Below, piece after piece: positions 42,817 to 51,801 of a stretch of DNA of 64,000 nucleotides. Within the stretch, counting starts at the first letter, position 1, and each line of letters opens with the position of its first letter. The DNA comes from Paenibacillus ihbetae (lineage in GTDB: Bacteria; Bacillota; Bacilli; Paenibacillales; Paenibacillaceae), in assembly GCF_002741055.1 (NCBI RefSeq), contig NZ_CP016809.1, forward strand, positions 5,310,501 to 5,374,500, read 5' to 3'. The translations under genes were made by a program, and so were the position numbers. The notes beneath the pieces are model-generated. The model was not told the DNA's origin. It was given only the letters and a program-made list of their open reading frames with translations, and made no database searches.

Positions 42817-43431
42817 ATGCTGAAATGGTTGGAGTGGGCAAAGGAAATACAAGCGATCAGCCAGGCGGGCCTCGCCTATACCAAGGATGTTTACGACAAA
42901 GAACGGTTCGAGCAGCTGAGAGCGCTCAGCATATCGATTATGCAGGAATATACAGAAGCGGGCGAGGATAAGATCCGCACCTTATTTGCCAGTGAAACGG
43001 GATACCAAACGCCAAAGGTGGATGTGCGCGCGGTTATCTTCCAGGACGGGAAGCTGCTGCTCGTTCGGGAGAAAGCCGACGGAGCCTGGGCATTGCCGGG
43101 CGGATGGGCGGACATCGGTCTGTCGCCGTCGGAGGTGGCCGTTAAGGAAGTTCAGGAGGAGGCGGGCTATGATGTGCGCGCGGTGCGGCTGCTGGCTGTG
43201 CTGGATAAAAAATTCCACCGGCATCCGCCGTCGCCTTTTCATGTATATAAAATGTTTATCCAATGCGAAATCACAGGGGGGGCTGCGGGCATCGGCACAG
43301 AAACGTCGGCGGTCGGCTTCTTTGAACGTGATGCGCTGCCCCCATTGTCTGAAGAACGAAATACGGCCGAGCAGCTGGACCGTTTGTTTCGCTATAACAA
43401 TCATCCCGATCTTCCGGTCTGGATGGATTAA
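42817..43431 (+). CDS. Nudix hydrolase, YjhB-like
   Basis: A 204-residue protein with an N-terminal helical domain (WLEWAKEIQAISQAGLAYTKDVYD) typical of the Bacillus YjhB group. The Nudix domain follows: TPKVDVRAVIFQDGKLLLVRE, then GGWADIGLSPSEVAVKEVQEEAG. Homologs have been reported to act on CDP-choline and related compounds; here this is inference. The PBP gene follows 27 bases on, so the two may be cotranscribed. Confidence 0.85.
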   Translation: MLKWLEWAKEIQAISQAGLAYTKDVYDKERFEQLRALSISIMQEYTEAGEDKIRTLFASETGYQTPKVDVRAVIFQDGKLLLVREKADGAWALPGGWADIGLSPSEVAVKEVQEEAGYDVRAVRLLAVLDKKFHRHPPSPFHVYKMFIQCEITGGAAGIGTETSAVGFFERDALPPLSEERNTAEQLDRLFRYNNHPDLPVWMD

Positions 43432-43458
43432 CCTTGTCCTGGAAAGGAGAGCAGGAGC

Positions 43459-45531
43459 ATGATCAAGGGATTTCCTCCTTACATGAGCGATCCCGATGAA
43501 GGGGACGTAAGGCGCCAATTCAACCGGCGGGTCAATCTGTTCTTTTTCGGCGCTTTCCTCATCTTTTGTGTCCTTATCATTCGCATGGCCGTTCTGCAGT
43601 TCGTGGAGGGCCCGGAGCTTGCTGAAAAGGAGTCCGGGGGAGAGCTGAAAAAATTCACGCTTCAGCCGATCCGGGGAAGCATTATCGATGCCTCCGGCGA
43701 GAAGCTGGCTTATTCGACGGGGACTCATACCTTATATATCACGCTGATGAAGGATTATAACAAGAACACGGAGCGCGGGCAGAAGAACCGGCCGGAAATC
43801 GAAGCGATGGCGAAGGAAATCGCAAAGGTCTTCGCCCAATACGGGGATTCGAAAGCCAAACCGATGACAACCGAAGAGGTGATTGACGAGCTGGATCTTG
43901 AATATACGAAACAGCACGGCTATGCGCCGAGACGGATCAAATCGGATTTGACGAAGCAGGAGATCGCTCATTTCATGGAGAACCGCTCGCGGTACCCGGG
44001 CATTCAGATCGTGGAGGAGAATGTGAGGCATTACGATCCGGACACGGTTGCGGTCCAGACGATCGGGTATCTGAAGAAATTCAAGGGCTCAAAAGATTTC
44101 AAGGAATATGCCGAAATCGATGAGGCGAATAAGGGGCAGGACGATCCGGGATTGATCTACATCGAAGAGGAATGGGTCGGCTATGACGGGTTAGAGCGGA
44201 TGTTCCAGAAAGAACTGCGCGGCAAAAGCGGTTATATCAGCATCCCGATTAATCCGCAGAACATGGTGGACGGCGTCCCGTCCATGGCAGCCCCGGAGAA
44301 AGGGCTTAATGTCCACACGACAATTCATAAGGATATTCAGCTTGCGGCTGAGGAAGCCATTACTGAGCGTCTGCAGTATCTTCGTACCCATCTGATCTCC
44401 GGGAAGTACCACAGGGATGCGTTGACCGGCTATGCCGTCGCTATGGAGGTCGACACCGGCAATGTCGTGGCGATGGCCAGCATCCCGGACTATGACCCTA
44501 ACATTTGGGGGAGCGGAGATAAAATCACTCAGGAGGTCGTCAACTCTTCCGGTAACGGGACGATAACGATCTTCGCCTCGGGCCGGTCGGGCAACGGATT
44601 TGAATCGATGATCTATCTCGGATCGGTCATCAAGCCGTTGACGGTGCTGATCGGGCTCAATGAAGGCCTGTTCACGCCATACGATACGTACCCGGACCAG
44701 GGCTATGCCTTGATCGGCAAACAGGGCAGTGAAACGAAGATCAGAAACTCCGGCGGTCATGTAATCGGTCCGATCCGGCCGGACCAAGCGATTCAGACCT
44801 CGTCCAATGCCTTTATGATCGATCAGGTCGGGGAGAAGCTGTATGACAAATACGGCGGCGACAAAGCCGTTAAAGTGTGGGATGAGTATATGAAGCAGTT
44901 TGGCCTCGGTGTTCTCACCGGCAGCGGATTGCCCCTTGAGAATGAAGGAAGGGCGGAATACCTCGATGCGAAGGCTTCTGGAAGTAACCTGGCCGCGCTA
45001 GCGTTAGCTTCTTTCGGACAAAAGGGCAAGTATACGCCGCTGCAGCTGGCCCAATACACGGTGATGCTGGCTAATGAAGGAAAACGGATCAAGCCGCAGC
45101 TTGCGAGTAAGATCACTGACCAGAAAGGAAACGTCGTGAAGCAGTTTGGCCGTGAAGTCATCGCTGAGGTGAAGATGCCCAAGGAATACTGGCAAGTCAT
45201 CAAGCGGGGCATGAATACGCAGGGGATCGCCGGGTTTGAAGGCTTCCCGTATGACTTTGCCCGCAAAACCGGTACCTCGGAGCAGGACTCTCCTGCCGGG
45301 AGAAAGGATAATGGCGTGTTCATCGCGTTTGCTCCCCGAGAGAAGCCAAAGCTGGCGGTCGTGGTGGTCATACCTGAAGGCGGCTTCGGCTCGCAGAGCG
45401 CCGCACCGGTCGCTCGCAAAATCTTCGATGCCTATGACGAGGTGTACGGCCTTGACGGAACGCCGCATCCGAAGCAGAAGACGGAAGGCAAGGCTGAGCA
45501 GGGTGAGCAGGAGGAGAATCAAGGCGAGTAA
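43459..45531 (+). CDS. Class B penicillin-binding protein (transpeptidase)
   Basis: A 690-residue peptidoglycan transpeptidase: a short cytoplasmic tail, one membrane anchor (NLFFFGAFLIFCVLIIRMAVL), a dimerisation domain from about residue 60 with PIRGSIIDASGEKLAYS, and the catalytic domain. The active-site triad is complete: Ser389-x-x-Lys392 (GSVIKPL), Ser448-Ser449-Asn450 and Lys603-Thr-Gly. The charged C-terminal tail (EGKAEQGEQEENQGE) is unusual. It acts on the outer face of the membrane during wall growth or sporulation. Confidence 0.9.
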   Translation: MIKGFPPYMSDPDEGDVRRQFNRRVNLFFFGAFLIFCVLIIRMAVLQFVEGPELAEKESGGELKKFTLQPIRGSIIDASGEKLAYSTGTHTLYITLMKDYNKNTERGQKNRPEIEAMAKEIAKVFAQYGDSKAKPMTTEEVIDELDLEYTKQHGYAPRRIKSDLTKQEIAHFMENRSRYPGIQIVEENVRHYDPDTVAVQTIGYLKKFKGSKDFKEYAEIDEANKGQDDPGLIYIEEEWVGYDGLERMFQKELRGKSGYISIPINPQNMVDGVPSMAAPEKGLNVHTTIHKDIQLAAEEAITERLQYLRTHLISGKYHRDALTGYAVAMEVDTGNVVAMASIPDYDPNIWGSGDKITQEVVNSSGNGTITIFASGRSGNGFESMIYLGSVIKPLTVLIGLNEGLFTPYDTYPDQGYALIGKQGSETKIRNSGGHVIGPIRPDQAIQTSSNAFMIDQVGEKLYDKYGGDKAVKVWDEYMKQFGLGVLTGSGLPLENEGRAEYLDAKASGSNLAALALASFGQKGKYTPLQLAQYTVMLANEGKRIKPQLASKITDQKGNVVKQFGREVIAEVKMPKEYWQVIKRGMNTQGIAGFEGFPYDFARKTGTSEQDSPAGRKDNGVFIAFAPREKPKLAVVVVIPEGGFGSQSAAPVARKIFDAYDEVYGLDGTPHPKQKTEGKAEQGEQEENQGE

Positions 45532-45587
45532 CAACACGAGTAACAATCACGAGTAACAAGACTAGTAAGACGAGTAAGACGAGTAAC
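45525..45587 (+). repeat. Degenerate CGAGTAA direct repeats
   Basis: The sequence CGAGTAA (with one CTAGTAA variant) occurs six times, with spacings of 12, 13, 12, 9 and 9 bases, starting in the last codons of the PBP gene and running beyond its stop. Each unit holds an in-frame or out-of-frame TAA, which gives a cluster of stop codons. Confidence 0.6.
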
Positions 45588-45648
45588 TAGATGCGGGTTC
45601 AGTGGTATAGCTATTATTATTTCGAATAATTTTGGAGTTAAAAGAAAC

Positions 45649-45697
45649 AGGCTGCCTTCAGGAGAACATTAATCGTTCCCTGTACGGCAGCCTTTCT
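45649..45697. terminator. Bidirectional terminator between PBP and GH105 genes
   Basis: AGGCTGCC and GGCAGCCT form the outer stem, AGG and CCT the inner part. On the plus strand the tail is TTTCTTG; on the minus strand GTTTCTTTT. It fits a shared terminator for the two convergent genes. Confidence 0.7.
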
Positions 45698-45705
45698 TGT
45701 ATCCT

Positions 45706-46737
45706 CTAATAAGGATTATTCTTGACCTTCAGCACTTCGGCCAGAAATGCCAGCGTCAATCCTTGTCCCCAGCCCTGAATTCGCTTATCGGGCACGCCTA
45801 TATAGCCAGCAGCATTCTTCATGACGGCCGTTCCGGCCGATACGCCGGTAACGGTCCCGTCCTCGGTAATTTTGGCCAGGATGCCGTCGATCGATTTCTG
45901 GGTGTATTTATTGTAGATGCGCCCCTTGGTCAGCAATGCGGCGGCGATCCCCGCCGATCCCGACGTTTCCAGCGGCGACTGCGGATCCGTCGTAATGGTG
46001 TGCCACAGCCCGGATTCATGCTGCAGCCGTACGAGCGAGCTCAGCTGATCCCGAAGCGAGCCTTCAATGATCATGAAGGAAGGGTGCGTAACCGGTACGA
46101 GCTCCAATGCGCGCGCCATCGTAAGCGCGGCCCAGGCATTGCCGCGGCACCAAAATACCCCTGACATATGATTGCCGGCAATATTGTCCCAGCCATGATA
46201 GTACAGATTCGTCACCGGATCCTGCAGATAATTCTCATGGCCGTGGTACTGCCGCAGCCCGTCCTCGAAATAATCTTCGCGGCCGAGCAGTGATCCGATG
46301 CGCAGCAGGAAGTAACCGGCCATGAACATTGTGTCCACCCATGCCTGCTCAGGGAAGTTATAGGTTTCGGAGTTGACGGTGTGCTGAAAGATCCCTTCTC
46401 CGAATCGAACGGCATCGTGAGCGAGGTATTCGGCCATTTCCTTGGCTGTTTCGATATAACGCTCATCGCCGTAGACGTTATACAGCGTTAAGAGGGAATG
46501 TCCGATCGAGACGCCGTTCACAGACAGCTTTGGCAGACCATCCTCCATATTTTCGTCGACCCATGCCTTCAGCTGCTCGAGATATTCCATTTTGCCCGTC
46601 GCTTCATACGCCCCGCAAACGCCATAAAACGCAACCCCGCCGGGCCAGTCCCAGCTGAAGTCCATGCGGAATGTCCGCTCCACCACCTTATCCATGACAT
46701 GCCCAATCTGCTGTTCATCAAATACGAGTGCCGGCAT
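45706..46737 (-). CDS. GH105 unsaturated glycuronyl hydrolase (YteR-like)
   Basis: A 343-residue cytoplasmic enzyme of the GH105 (formerly GH88-like) alpha/alpha barrel. The expected general acid is Asp135 in QAWVDTMFMAGYFL. Other conserved parts are MDFSWDWPGGVAFYGV, NIAGNHMSGVFWCRGNAW and the closing KRIQGWGQGLTLAFLAEV. It removes the unsaturated sugar left at the non-reducing end of rhamnogalacturonan or pectin oligosaccharides after lyase cutting. AAAGGAG lies eight bases upstream of ATG 46737. It is the last gene of the locus 2 operon. Confidence 0.9.
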   Translation of the reverse strand: MPALVFDEQQIGHVMDKVVERTFRMDFSWDWPGGVAFYGVCGAYEATGKMEYLEQLKAWVDENMEDGLPKLSVNGVSIGHSLLTLYNVYGDERYIETAKEMAEYLAHDAVRFGEGIFQHTVNSETYNFPEQAWVDTMFMAGYFLLRIGSLLGREDYFEDGLRQYHGHENYLQDPVTNLYYHGWDNIAGNHMSGVFWCRGNAWAALTMARALELVPVTHPSFMIIEGSLRDQLSSLVRLQHESGLWHTITTDPQSPLETSGSAGIAAALLTKGRIYNKYTQKSIDGILAKITEDGTVTGVSAGTAVMKNAAGYIGVPDKRIQGWGQGLTLAFLAEVLKVKNNPY

Positions 46738-46795
46738 AACTGCAGCTCCTTTCATATTAAGCCTCCTTAAGAGGGAGAAATTTGAAATTTGGGGA

Positions 46796-47629
46796 TTAAC
46801 CTTTCAAGCCTGTTGTGCTGATCCCTTCGACGATATATTTTTGGAAGATGAAAAATACGATCACGACCGGCAGCAGCGACAGGGTGGCCATGGCAAACAT
46901 TCCGCCCCAGTTGTTGAGCGATTCCCCGTCGAGGAACAGCTTGAGCGCCAACGACACCGGGTATTTCTCCGGCTGGTTCAGGTAGATCAGCGGGTTGATG
47001 AAATCATCCCATCTCCAGTAAAAGGAGAAGATCGAACACGTGATCAAGGCCGGAACGATCAAGGGCACAACGACGCGGATAAAAATGCCGTACTTGCTGC
47101 AGCCGTCGATCCTTGCGGCTTCATCGAGCTCCCGCGGGATCGTGCGGATAAACTGCATAATCAGAAAAATGAAGAACGGAACCCCGAAGAAATGGGGAAC
47201 GATCAGCGGCTTGAACGTCGAGATCCAGCCGAAATTGGCGAACATGACGTACTGCGGGACGATGACGACGTCATGCGGCAGCATCATGGTGATCATCATG
47301 CAGGCGAACCAAAATTTTTGACCGAAAAACCTTGTCCTAGCCAGACCAAAAGCCACTAATGCGGAAGATACGACGGCTCCTATCGTTGAGATGATGACGA
47401 TGATGAAGGAATTTTTGAAGAAGGTCCCGAAGGTCGTTCCGGCAAATCCCTTCCAGCCTGTTGCATAGTTCGAGAATTCGAGCTTGCTGGGAATGAGACT
47501 GTAGGCGGTCGTAAAGATTTCGTGATTGGGCTTCAGCGAGCTGGCGGCGAGCCACAGGATTGGATAGGTCATGCACAGGGCGAACAGCCCGACCAGCGTA
47601 TGATACAGAATGCGTCCGGATTTGGTCAT
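46796..47629 (-). CDS. Sugar ABC transporter permease, MalG/YtcP type (locus 2)
   Basis: A 277-residue permease with six helices and the EAA loop [20 protein letters not shown]. The C-terminus [15 protein letters not shown] closely resembles the locus 1 counterpart. It is five bases downstream of the LplB-type permease and forms a heterodimer with it. The needed ATPase is not encoded here. Confidence 0.93.
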   Translation of the reverse strand: MTKSGRILYHTLVGLFALCMTYPILWLAASSLKPNHEIFTTAYSLIPSKLEFSNYATGWKGFAGTTFGTFFKNSFIIVIISTIGAVVSSALVAFGLARTRFFGQKFWFACMMITMMLPHDVVIVPQYVMFANFGWISTFKPLIVPHFFGVPFFIFLIMQFIRTIPRELDEAARIDGCSKYGIFIRVVVPLIVPALITCSIFSFYWRWDDFINPLIYLNQPEKYPVSLALKLFLDGESLNNWGGMFAMATLSLLPVVIVFFIFQKYIVEGISTTGLKG

Positions 47630-47634
47630 AGCCG

Positions 47635-48537
47635 TCAGTCTCCTTTCGATTCGTAATGAACCCAGCGGGTGGAAGATCTGAAGATGAGCAGGGTAAGGAT
47701 GCCGACAATGACGAGCATAACCCAGGCAAGCGCCGATGCGTAGCCCATTTCAAAATGCGAAAAGGCTTTGCGGTACAGGTAAAGCGAGTACAGCAGCGTC
47801 TGATCCAGCGGACCGCCTTCACCGCGAGAGATGATATAAGCGGGGGTGAAGGTGAGGAAGGCCGAGATGGTCTGCAGCGTCAGATTGAACAAAATGATCG
47901 GGCTCAGCAGCGGGAGCGTAATCTTGAAGAATCGGTGCACGGCATTTGCGCCGTCGACGCTGGCCGCTTCGTAATAATCCTTCGGAATGTTCTTGAGGCC
48001 GGCAAGGAAAATAATCATCGATGAGCCGAACTGCCAGACCGACAAGGCGATCAGCGTCCATAGCGCCGTGCTCGGATTGCCGATCCAGGATGTGCTGGAT
48101 TCGATGCCGAAGAGCGAGAGGGCGGAGTTGACGAGTCCCTGGTCGCCGAAGATTTGCTGCCACATAATCGCGACCGCGACGCTGCCGCCGATCAGGGACG
48201 GCAGGTAAAAGGCCGAACGGTACAGCCCCACAGCCTTGGTCGCCGTATTCAGGATCATTGCCACGAAGAGAGCAAAGATAAGCCGAAGCGGGACACTGGC
48301 AAAAACGTATGTAAAGGTCACCTGAAACGATTTTCCGATTTTATCGTCCTCCGTGAACATCCGCTCATAATTGCCGAGGCCGAGCCAGCTTGGCGCCTCC
48401 ATCAGGTTATAGTTGGTGAACGAATAGTAGAGGGACGACAGGATCGGATACAGCGTAAAGATCAGAAAGCCAAGAACGAACGGAGCGGAGAATACGTATC
48501 CGGTGATATGCTCGTTCTCGCGAAGTCTATTCATCAT
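47635..48537 (-). CDS. Sugar ABC transporter permease, MalF/LplB type (locus 2)
   Basis: A 300-residue permease with six helices and the EAA loop [26 protein letters not shown] stands six bases before ATG 48537 (a second ATG follows); the frame extends seven codons up. It follows the binding protein gene after 227 bases. That gap carries a copy of the locus 2 motif, so the permeases and GH105 gene probably form a separately activated transcript. Confidence 0.93.
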   Translation of the reverse strand: MMNRLRENEHITGYVFSAPFVLGFLIFTLYPILSSLYYSFTNYNLMEAPSWLGLGNYERMFTEDDKIGKSFQVTFTYVFASVPLRLIFALFVAMILNTATKAVGLYRSAFYLPSLIGGSVAVAIMWQQIFGDQGLVNSALSLFGIESSTSWIGNPSTALWTLIALSVWQFGSSMIIFLAGLKNIPKDYYEAASVDGANAVHRFFKITLPLLSPIILFNLTLQTISAFLTFTPAYIISRGEGGPLDQTLLYSLYLYRKAFSHFEMGYASALAWVMLVIVGILTLLIFRSSTRWVHYESKGD

Positions 48538-48640
48538 TTTCAACCCCTCGTCTTTCAAATTTGACAGCGCCTGTTCGGCGGGTGAATTCGTTGGCGGTTA
48601 GTTCCATTATAGAAAGTCTGACCGAGAGGGCGTTATGAAG

Positions 48641-48669
48641 AAAACCGTCCATTTTGTTTAAAAACCAGA
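48641..48669 (-). promoter_or_regulatory. Locus 2 regulator motif, permease copy
   Basis: Read on the minus strand this contains the core TTTRAACAAARTRVMCGG (48662-48645). It lies 107 bases before the permease start, with a near-copy in front of the binding protein (25 of 29 positions identical). Confidence 0.6.
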
Positions 48670-48764
48670 GGTCCGCCCGGTCCCGGTCATAATAAAGGCA
48701 CCCCCTGCCCCGTACCTGACGTACGTTCGAAAGGAGATGCCTCAAGCTTTAGGTGCATCCGGGT

Positions 48765-50102
48765 CTACTGCTGGGATCTGGCCAGGATCGCATTCGCTTC
48801 CTTCCGGAATTCGGCAGCCGCATCCTCAACCGATATTTTCTTGTACAGGATGCGCTCGCTGAGATCGCGAAGCAGCTTCTCGATTTCCACGGCACCGATC
48901 GGATTCGGCGGATCGCCAGGGCTGCTGTTCGCTTCGGCCCAGGTGACGTAATCGAATATTTTCGCCTCATTCTCGGAGAGCAGCGGCTTCAGCGCTTCCT
49001 TGACTTTAGCGGATACCGGCACGCCACGCTCGCCCTTGATCAGCTTATTTGCCTCGATGTCGTTGATGAAGAAGCTGATGAATTTCGCCGCTTCTTCCTT
49101 ATGCTTCGACGTCTCCGTGACGGAGAAATACATGGACGGCTTCAGGAAGAGCCCTTCCTTCGTGCCCGGTCCCGGCATCGGATTCAGCTCCAGCGGACGA
49201 TCGGGAACGAGATTGGCAACGGCGAGGAACTGGTTGGACCAGCCCGTGCCGGAAATGGCGTTGCCAAGCACGATTTCATCCTCCTCCGCGACGCCTTTCT
49301 TCTGGGCTTCCTTATCCAACGACAGGATGTACCCATTGTCATACCACTTCTGGTAGCGGGTGAAATAATCGATAAAGGCCTGATCATCGGCATAGCCGAT
49401 CGTTTTGCCGTCCGCGCTGTACATTTTTTGGCCGATCGTTCTTAGATAATACGGGAAGAAAACGTCATGCCGGTAGGCGAAGCCACCGATGAGGAATCCT
49501 TTTTCCTTCGCTTGGGCGCCCATTTTGTCCATGTCGTCCCAGGTCCAGTCCTTGCCGGGAATATCGATGCCGTTCTTCTTCATCGTCTCTACGTCGAATG
49601 TCGTCTGGAGTGCGTTGACGCCAAGGTTCATCGCTACCAGCTTGCCGTTTACCTCGCCTCCGCTCAGCGCATTCTCGCTGACATCCGACACGTCCAGGAC
49701 TCCGCTGTCGGTGAACGGCTTCAGATCGGCAAGCTGATTGCGGCCGGCATATTGGTTCAGATAGGAGATGTCCATCTGAATAATGTCCGGAAGACCGCCG
49801 GCTACCGCCTGCGGAGCAAGCTTCTTCCAGTAATCGTCGAACGGGGCATATTCAGGCTCGATGGTGACGTGCGGGTTCTGCTCCTGATACATTTCAATGA
49901 CCTTCAACGTGTAATCGTGCCGGGACTGTCCGCCCCACCAGGCGATGCGCAGCTTGACCGGCTCCTTCTTGTCGCCGGCCGCTGCGGACGGCGCTGTGTC
50001 GGTTCCGGCGCTGGCAGGCTGATCGGCCGAATTGCCGCCGGAGCATCCGATCAGGCTTCCGAGCAAGGAGCACATGAGCACTGCGGTTAACACTTTTCTC
50101 AT
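48765..50102 (-). CDS. Sugar ABC transporter substrate-binding lipoprotein (locus 2)
   Basis: A 445-residue family 1 binding protein. The lipobox GSLIGC makes Cys20 the lipid anchor; a Ser/Ala/Asp-rich linker follows. The mature start KLRIAWWGGQSRHDYTLKVI shares the WWG-x-Q-x-RHD motif with the locus 1 protein. Given the GH105 and acetylesterase neighbours, the ligand is probably an unsaturated or acetylated rhamnogalacturonan oligosaccharide. The gene is preceded by a locus 2 motif and followed by the permeases. Confidence 0.92.
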   Translation of the reverse strand: MRKVLTAVLMCSLLGSLIGCSGGNSADQPASAGTDTAPSAAAGDKKEPVKLRIAWWGGQSRHDYTLKVIEMYQEQNPHVTIEPEYAPFDDYWKKLAPQAVAGGLPDIIQMDISYLNQYAGRNQLADLKPFTDSGVLDVSDVSENALSGGEVNGKLVAMNLGVNALQTTFDVETMKKNGIDIPGKDWTWDDMDKMGAQAKEKGFLIGGFAYRHDVFFPYYLRTIGQKMYSADGKTIGYADDQAFIDYFTRYQKWYDNGYILSLDKEAQKKGVAEEDEIVLGNAISGTGWSNQFLAVANLVPDRPLELNPMPGPGTKEGLFLKPSMYFSVTETSKHKEEAAKFISFFINDIEANKLIKGERGVPVSAKVKEALKPLLSENEAKIFDYVTWAEANSSPGDPPNPIGAVEIEKLLRDLSERILYKKISVEDAAAEFRKEANAILARSQQ

Positions 50103-50199
50103 TCCATTTCCTCCCCTTGGTTGATGAACCCATCTGTGATTCGTTTGATAGTGCTTACATTCCCAATTATTATGTGTAACAAGGGAAAGAGTAAGGAAA

Positions 50200-50228
50200 A
50201 AAACCGTGCACTTTGTTCAAAAAGCAGA
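50200..50228 (-). promoter_or_regulatory. Locus 2 regulator motif, binding-protein copy
   Basis: The core TTTGAACAAAGTGCACGG is read on the minus strand (50221-50204), 101 bases before the binding protein start. The surrounding 29 bases match the permease copy at 25 positions. Confidence 0.6.
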
Positions 50229-50243
50229 TATGTACGTACAAGC

Positions 50244-51788
50244 CTAGCCCTCTTTTCTCATGTATTCCGAAGGCGTGCAGCCCATTTGCTTCTTAAACAC
50301 CTGGCTGAAGTACTGGGGATTATCGCCGAAGCCGAGCTGCTCGGCCATTTCGAAAATTTTGATGTCCGGGTCCTTCGCCATTAGCTCGGTCGCGCGCTTG
50401 ATGCGCAGCTTCATGACGTAATTCGAGAATTTCTCGCCGGTCTCTTTTTTGAACAGCTTTCCGAGATAGTCGGCATTCATGTACAGCATGCTGCATGCAA
50501 CCAGATTCAGGGTCAGCTCCGAATTGCCAAGCTGTTCCTCGATAATCTCGATCATTCTCCGGACGATCGCATTATATTTCATGGTGTTCCGTTCATAATT
50601 CCGCTGGGTAATTTCGATGACCGTTTCTTCCAGAAATGCCTGGATCGACTGAAGGGTCGTCATCTCCGCGATGACCGGTATCCGCTCGTATCTTTCCGCC
50701 ATCTCCTCGGGATCCGTCAGCCGAATAAGGGATACATACTGCGATATGGCGTGGGACTTGGTCATCTCAATGCTTAGCTGTGCCCGCTTCAGTTCATGGA
50801 TGAATTCATTCAGCGCCTGCCGGGCCTCTTGGTGATGACCGGACCGCACCGGCATGCACAGGCGCTGCTCGTCGAAGGAGAATGCACCTTCCTCGTCTTC
50901 GGATTGCAGCGTGTCGTTCGTCGTAATAATGCCGCTCTCGTCCAGGTAGAAGCGGTAATTCAGGCACTGCAGCGTGTCGCTGTACAGCTTGCGCGCCAGC
51001 GTTACGGGCCCCGGATCGCTGACGGCAACCGTCACGTCCAGCTTGTAATACCGCTTGAACGTACAGCGGATGTCCTGGATCCGGTCGTGGAGTTGAAGCC
51101 CGGGCCGCTCCTCTATTAGAACCAGCACATGCGGGCCGATGGTGGTGCTAAGGAGGGTGGTGTCCAGCAGATCCTCGGCAATATTCTTCACGGCGAACAG
51201 ATGCTCGAAATCCGCCTCGCCTTCCAGCTGGAACAGCAGCAGCTGCACCGGCCGGTCGAAGTCGTATCGGAACAGGCTGCGATATTCCTCCAGATCGTTA
51301 AGACCGTAAGTCTTGTTCGTCACGAATTCTTTTAGCACCTGTTCCTTCACATGGGGAAGCACCTTCTCGAAACGGTGCTTCATATCCTGAATGAAAGCTT
51401 CCTTGCGGCGGTGAACCGCCAGGTCGAAGGTAACCTCCTGCAGCGCTTCCCCGATCTTCGACTCATCGGTCGGCTTCAGCAGATAATGCTTAACCCCGTA
51501 CTGCATGGCGCGGTTGGCGTATTCGAATTCGCCGAAGCCGGACAGCAGCACGAACTTGATGTGGGGGTGGCTTGCATAGGTTTTGGCCACGAGCTCGAGG
51601 CCGTCAAGGCCGGGCATGCGGATGTCGCACACGACGATATCGGGCGAATCGCTAACGATTTTTTCGTAGGCTTGGATGCCGTTCTGGGCCGTCCCCGCGA
51701 GCTCGGTTTGATAGGCGGACCAGTCCACCATGCGGGAAATGCCCTCCAGAATGATGCGTTCATCGTCTACAAGCAGAACTTTGTACAT
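50244..51788 (-). CDS. YesN-type response regulator, AraC output (locus 2)
   Basis: A 514-residue regulator. The receiver domain has acidic VDDE (8-10), phosphoacceptor Asp55 in VVCDIRMPG and Lys105 in YLLKPTD. A long central region links it to a C-terminal AraC pair of helix-turn-helix units (LNLVACSMLYMNADYLGKLF and IFEMAEQLGFGDNPQYFSQVF). ATG 51788 has GGAGGG six bases upstream and lies 13 bases after the kinase stop. It is expected to bind the repeated core motif of this locus. Confidence 0.92.
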   Translation of the reverse strand: MYKVLLVDDERIILEGISRMVDWSAYQTELAGTAQNGIQAYEKIVSDSPDIVVCDIRMPGLDGLELVAKTYASHPHIKFVLLSGFGEFEYANRAMQYGVKHYLLKPTDESKIGEALQEVTFDLAVHRRKEAFIQDMKHRFEKVLPHVKEQVLKEFVTNKTYGLNDLEEYRSLFRYDFDRPVQLLLFQLEGEADFEHLFAVKNIAEDLLDTTLLSTTIGPHVLVLIEERPGLQLHDRIQDIRCTFKRYYKLDVTVAVSDPGPVTLARKLYSDTLQCLNYRFYLDESGIITTNDTLQSEDEEGAFSFDEQRLCMPVRSGHHQEARQALNEFIHELKRAQLSIEMTKSHAISQYVSLIRLTDPEEMAERYERIPVIAEMTTLQSIQAFLEETVIEITQRNYERNTMKYNAIVRRMIEIIEEQLGNSELTLNLVACSMLYMNADYLGKLFKKETGEKFSNYVMKLRIKRATELMAKDPDIKIFEMAEQLGFGDNPQYFSQVFKKQMGCTPSEYMRKEG

Positions 51789-51801
51789 GGGAATCCCTCC
51801 A

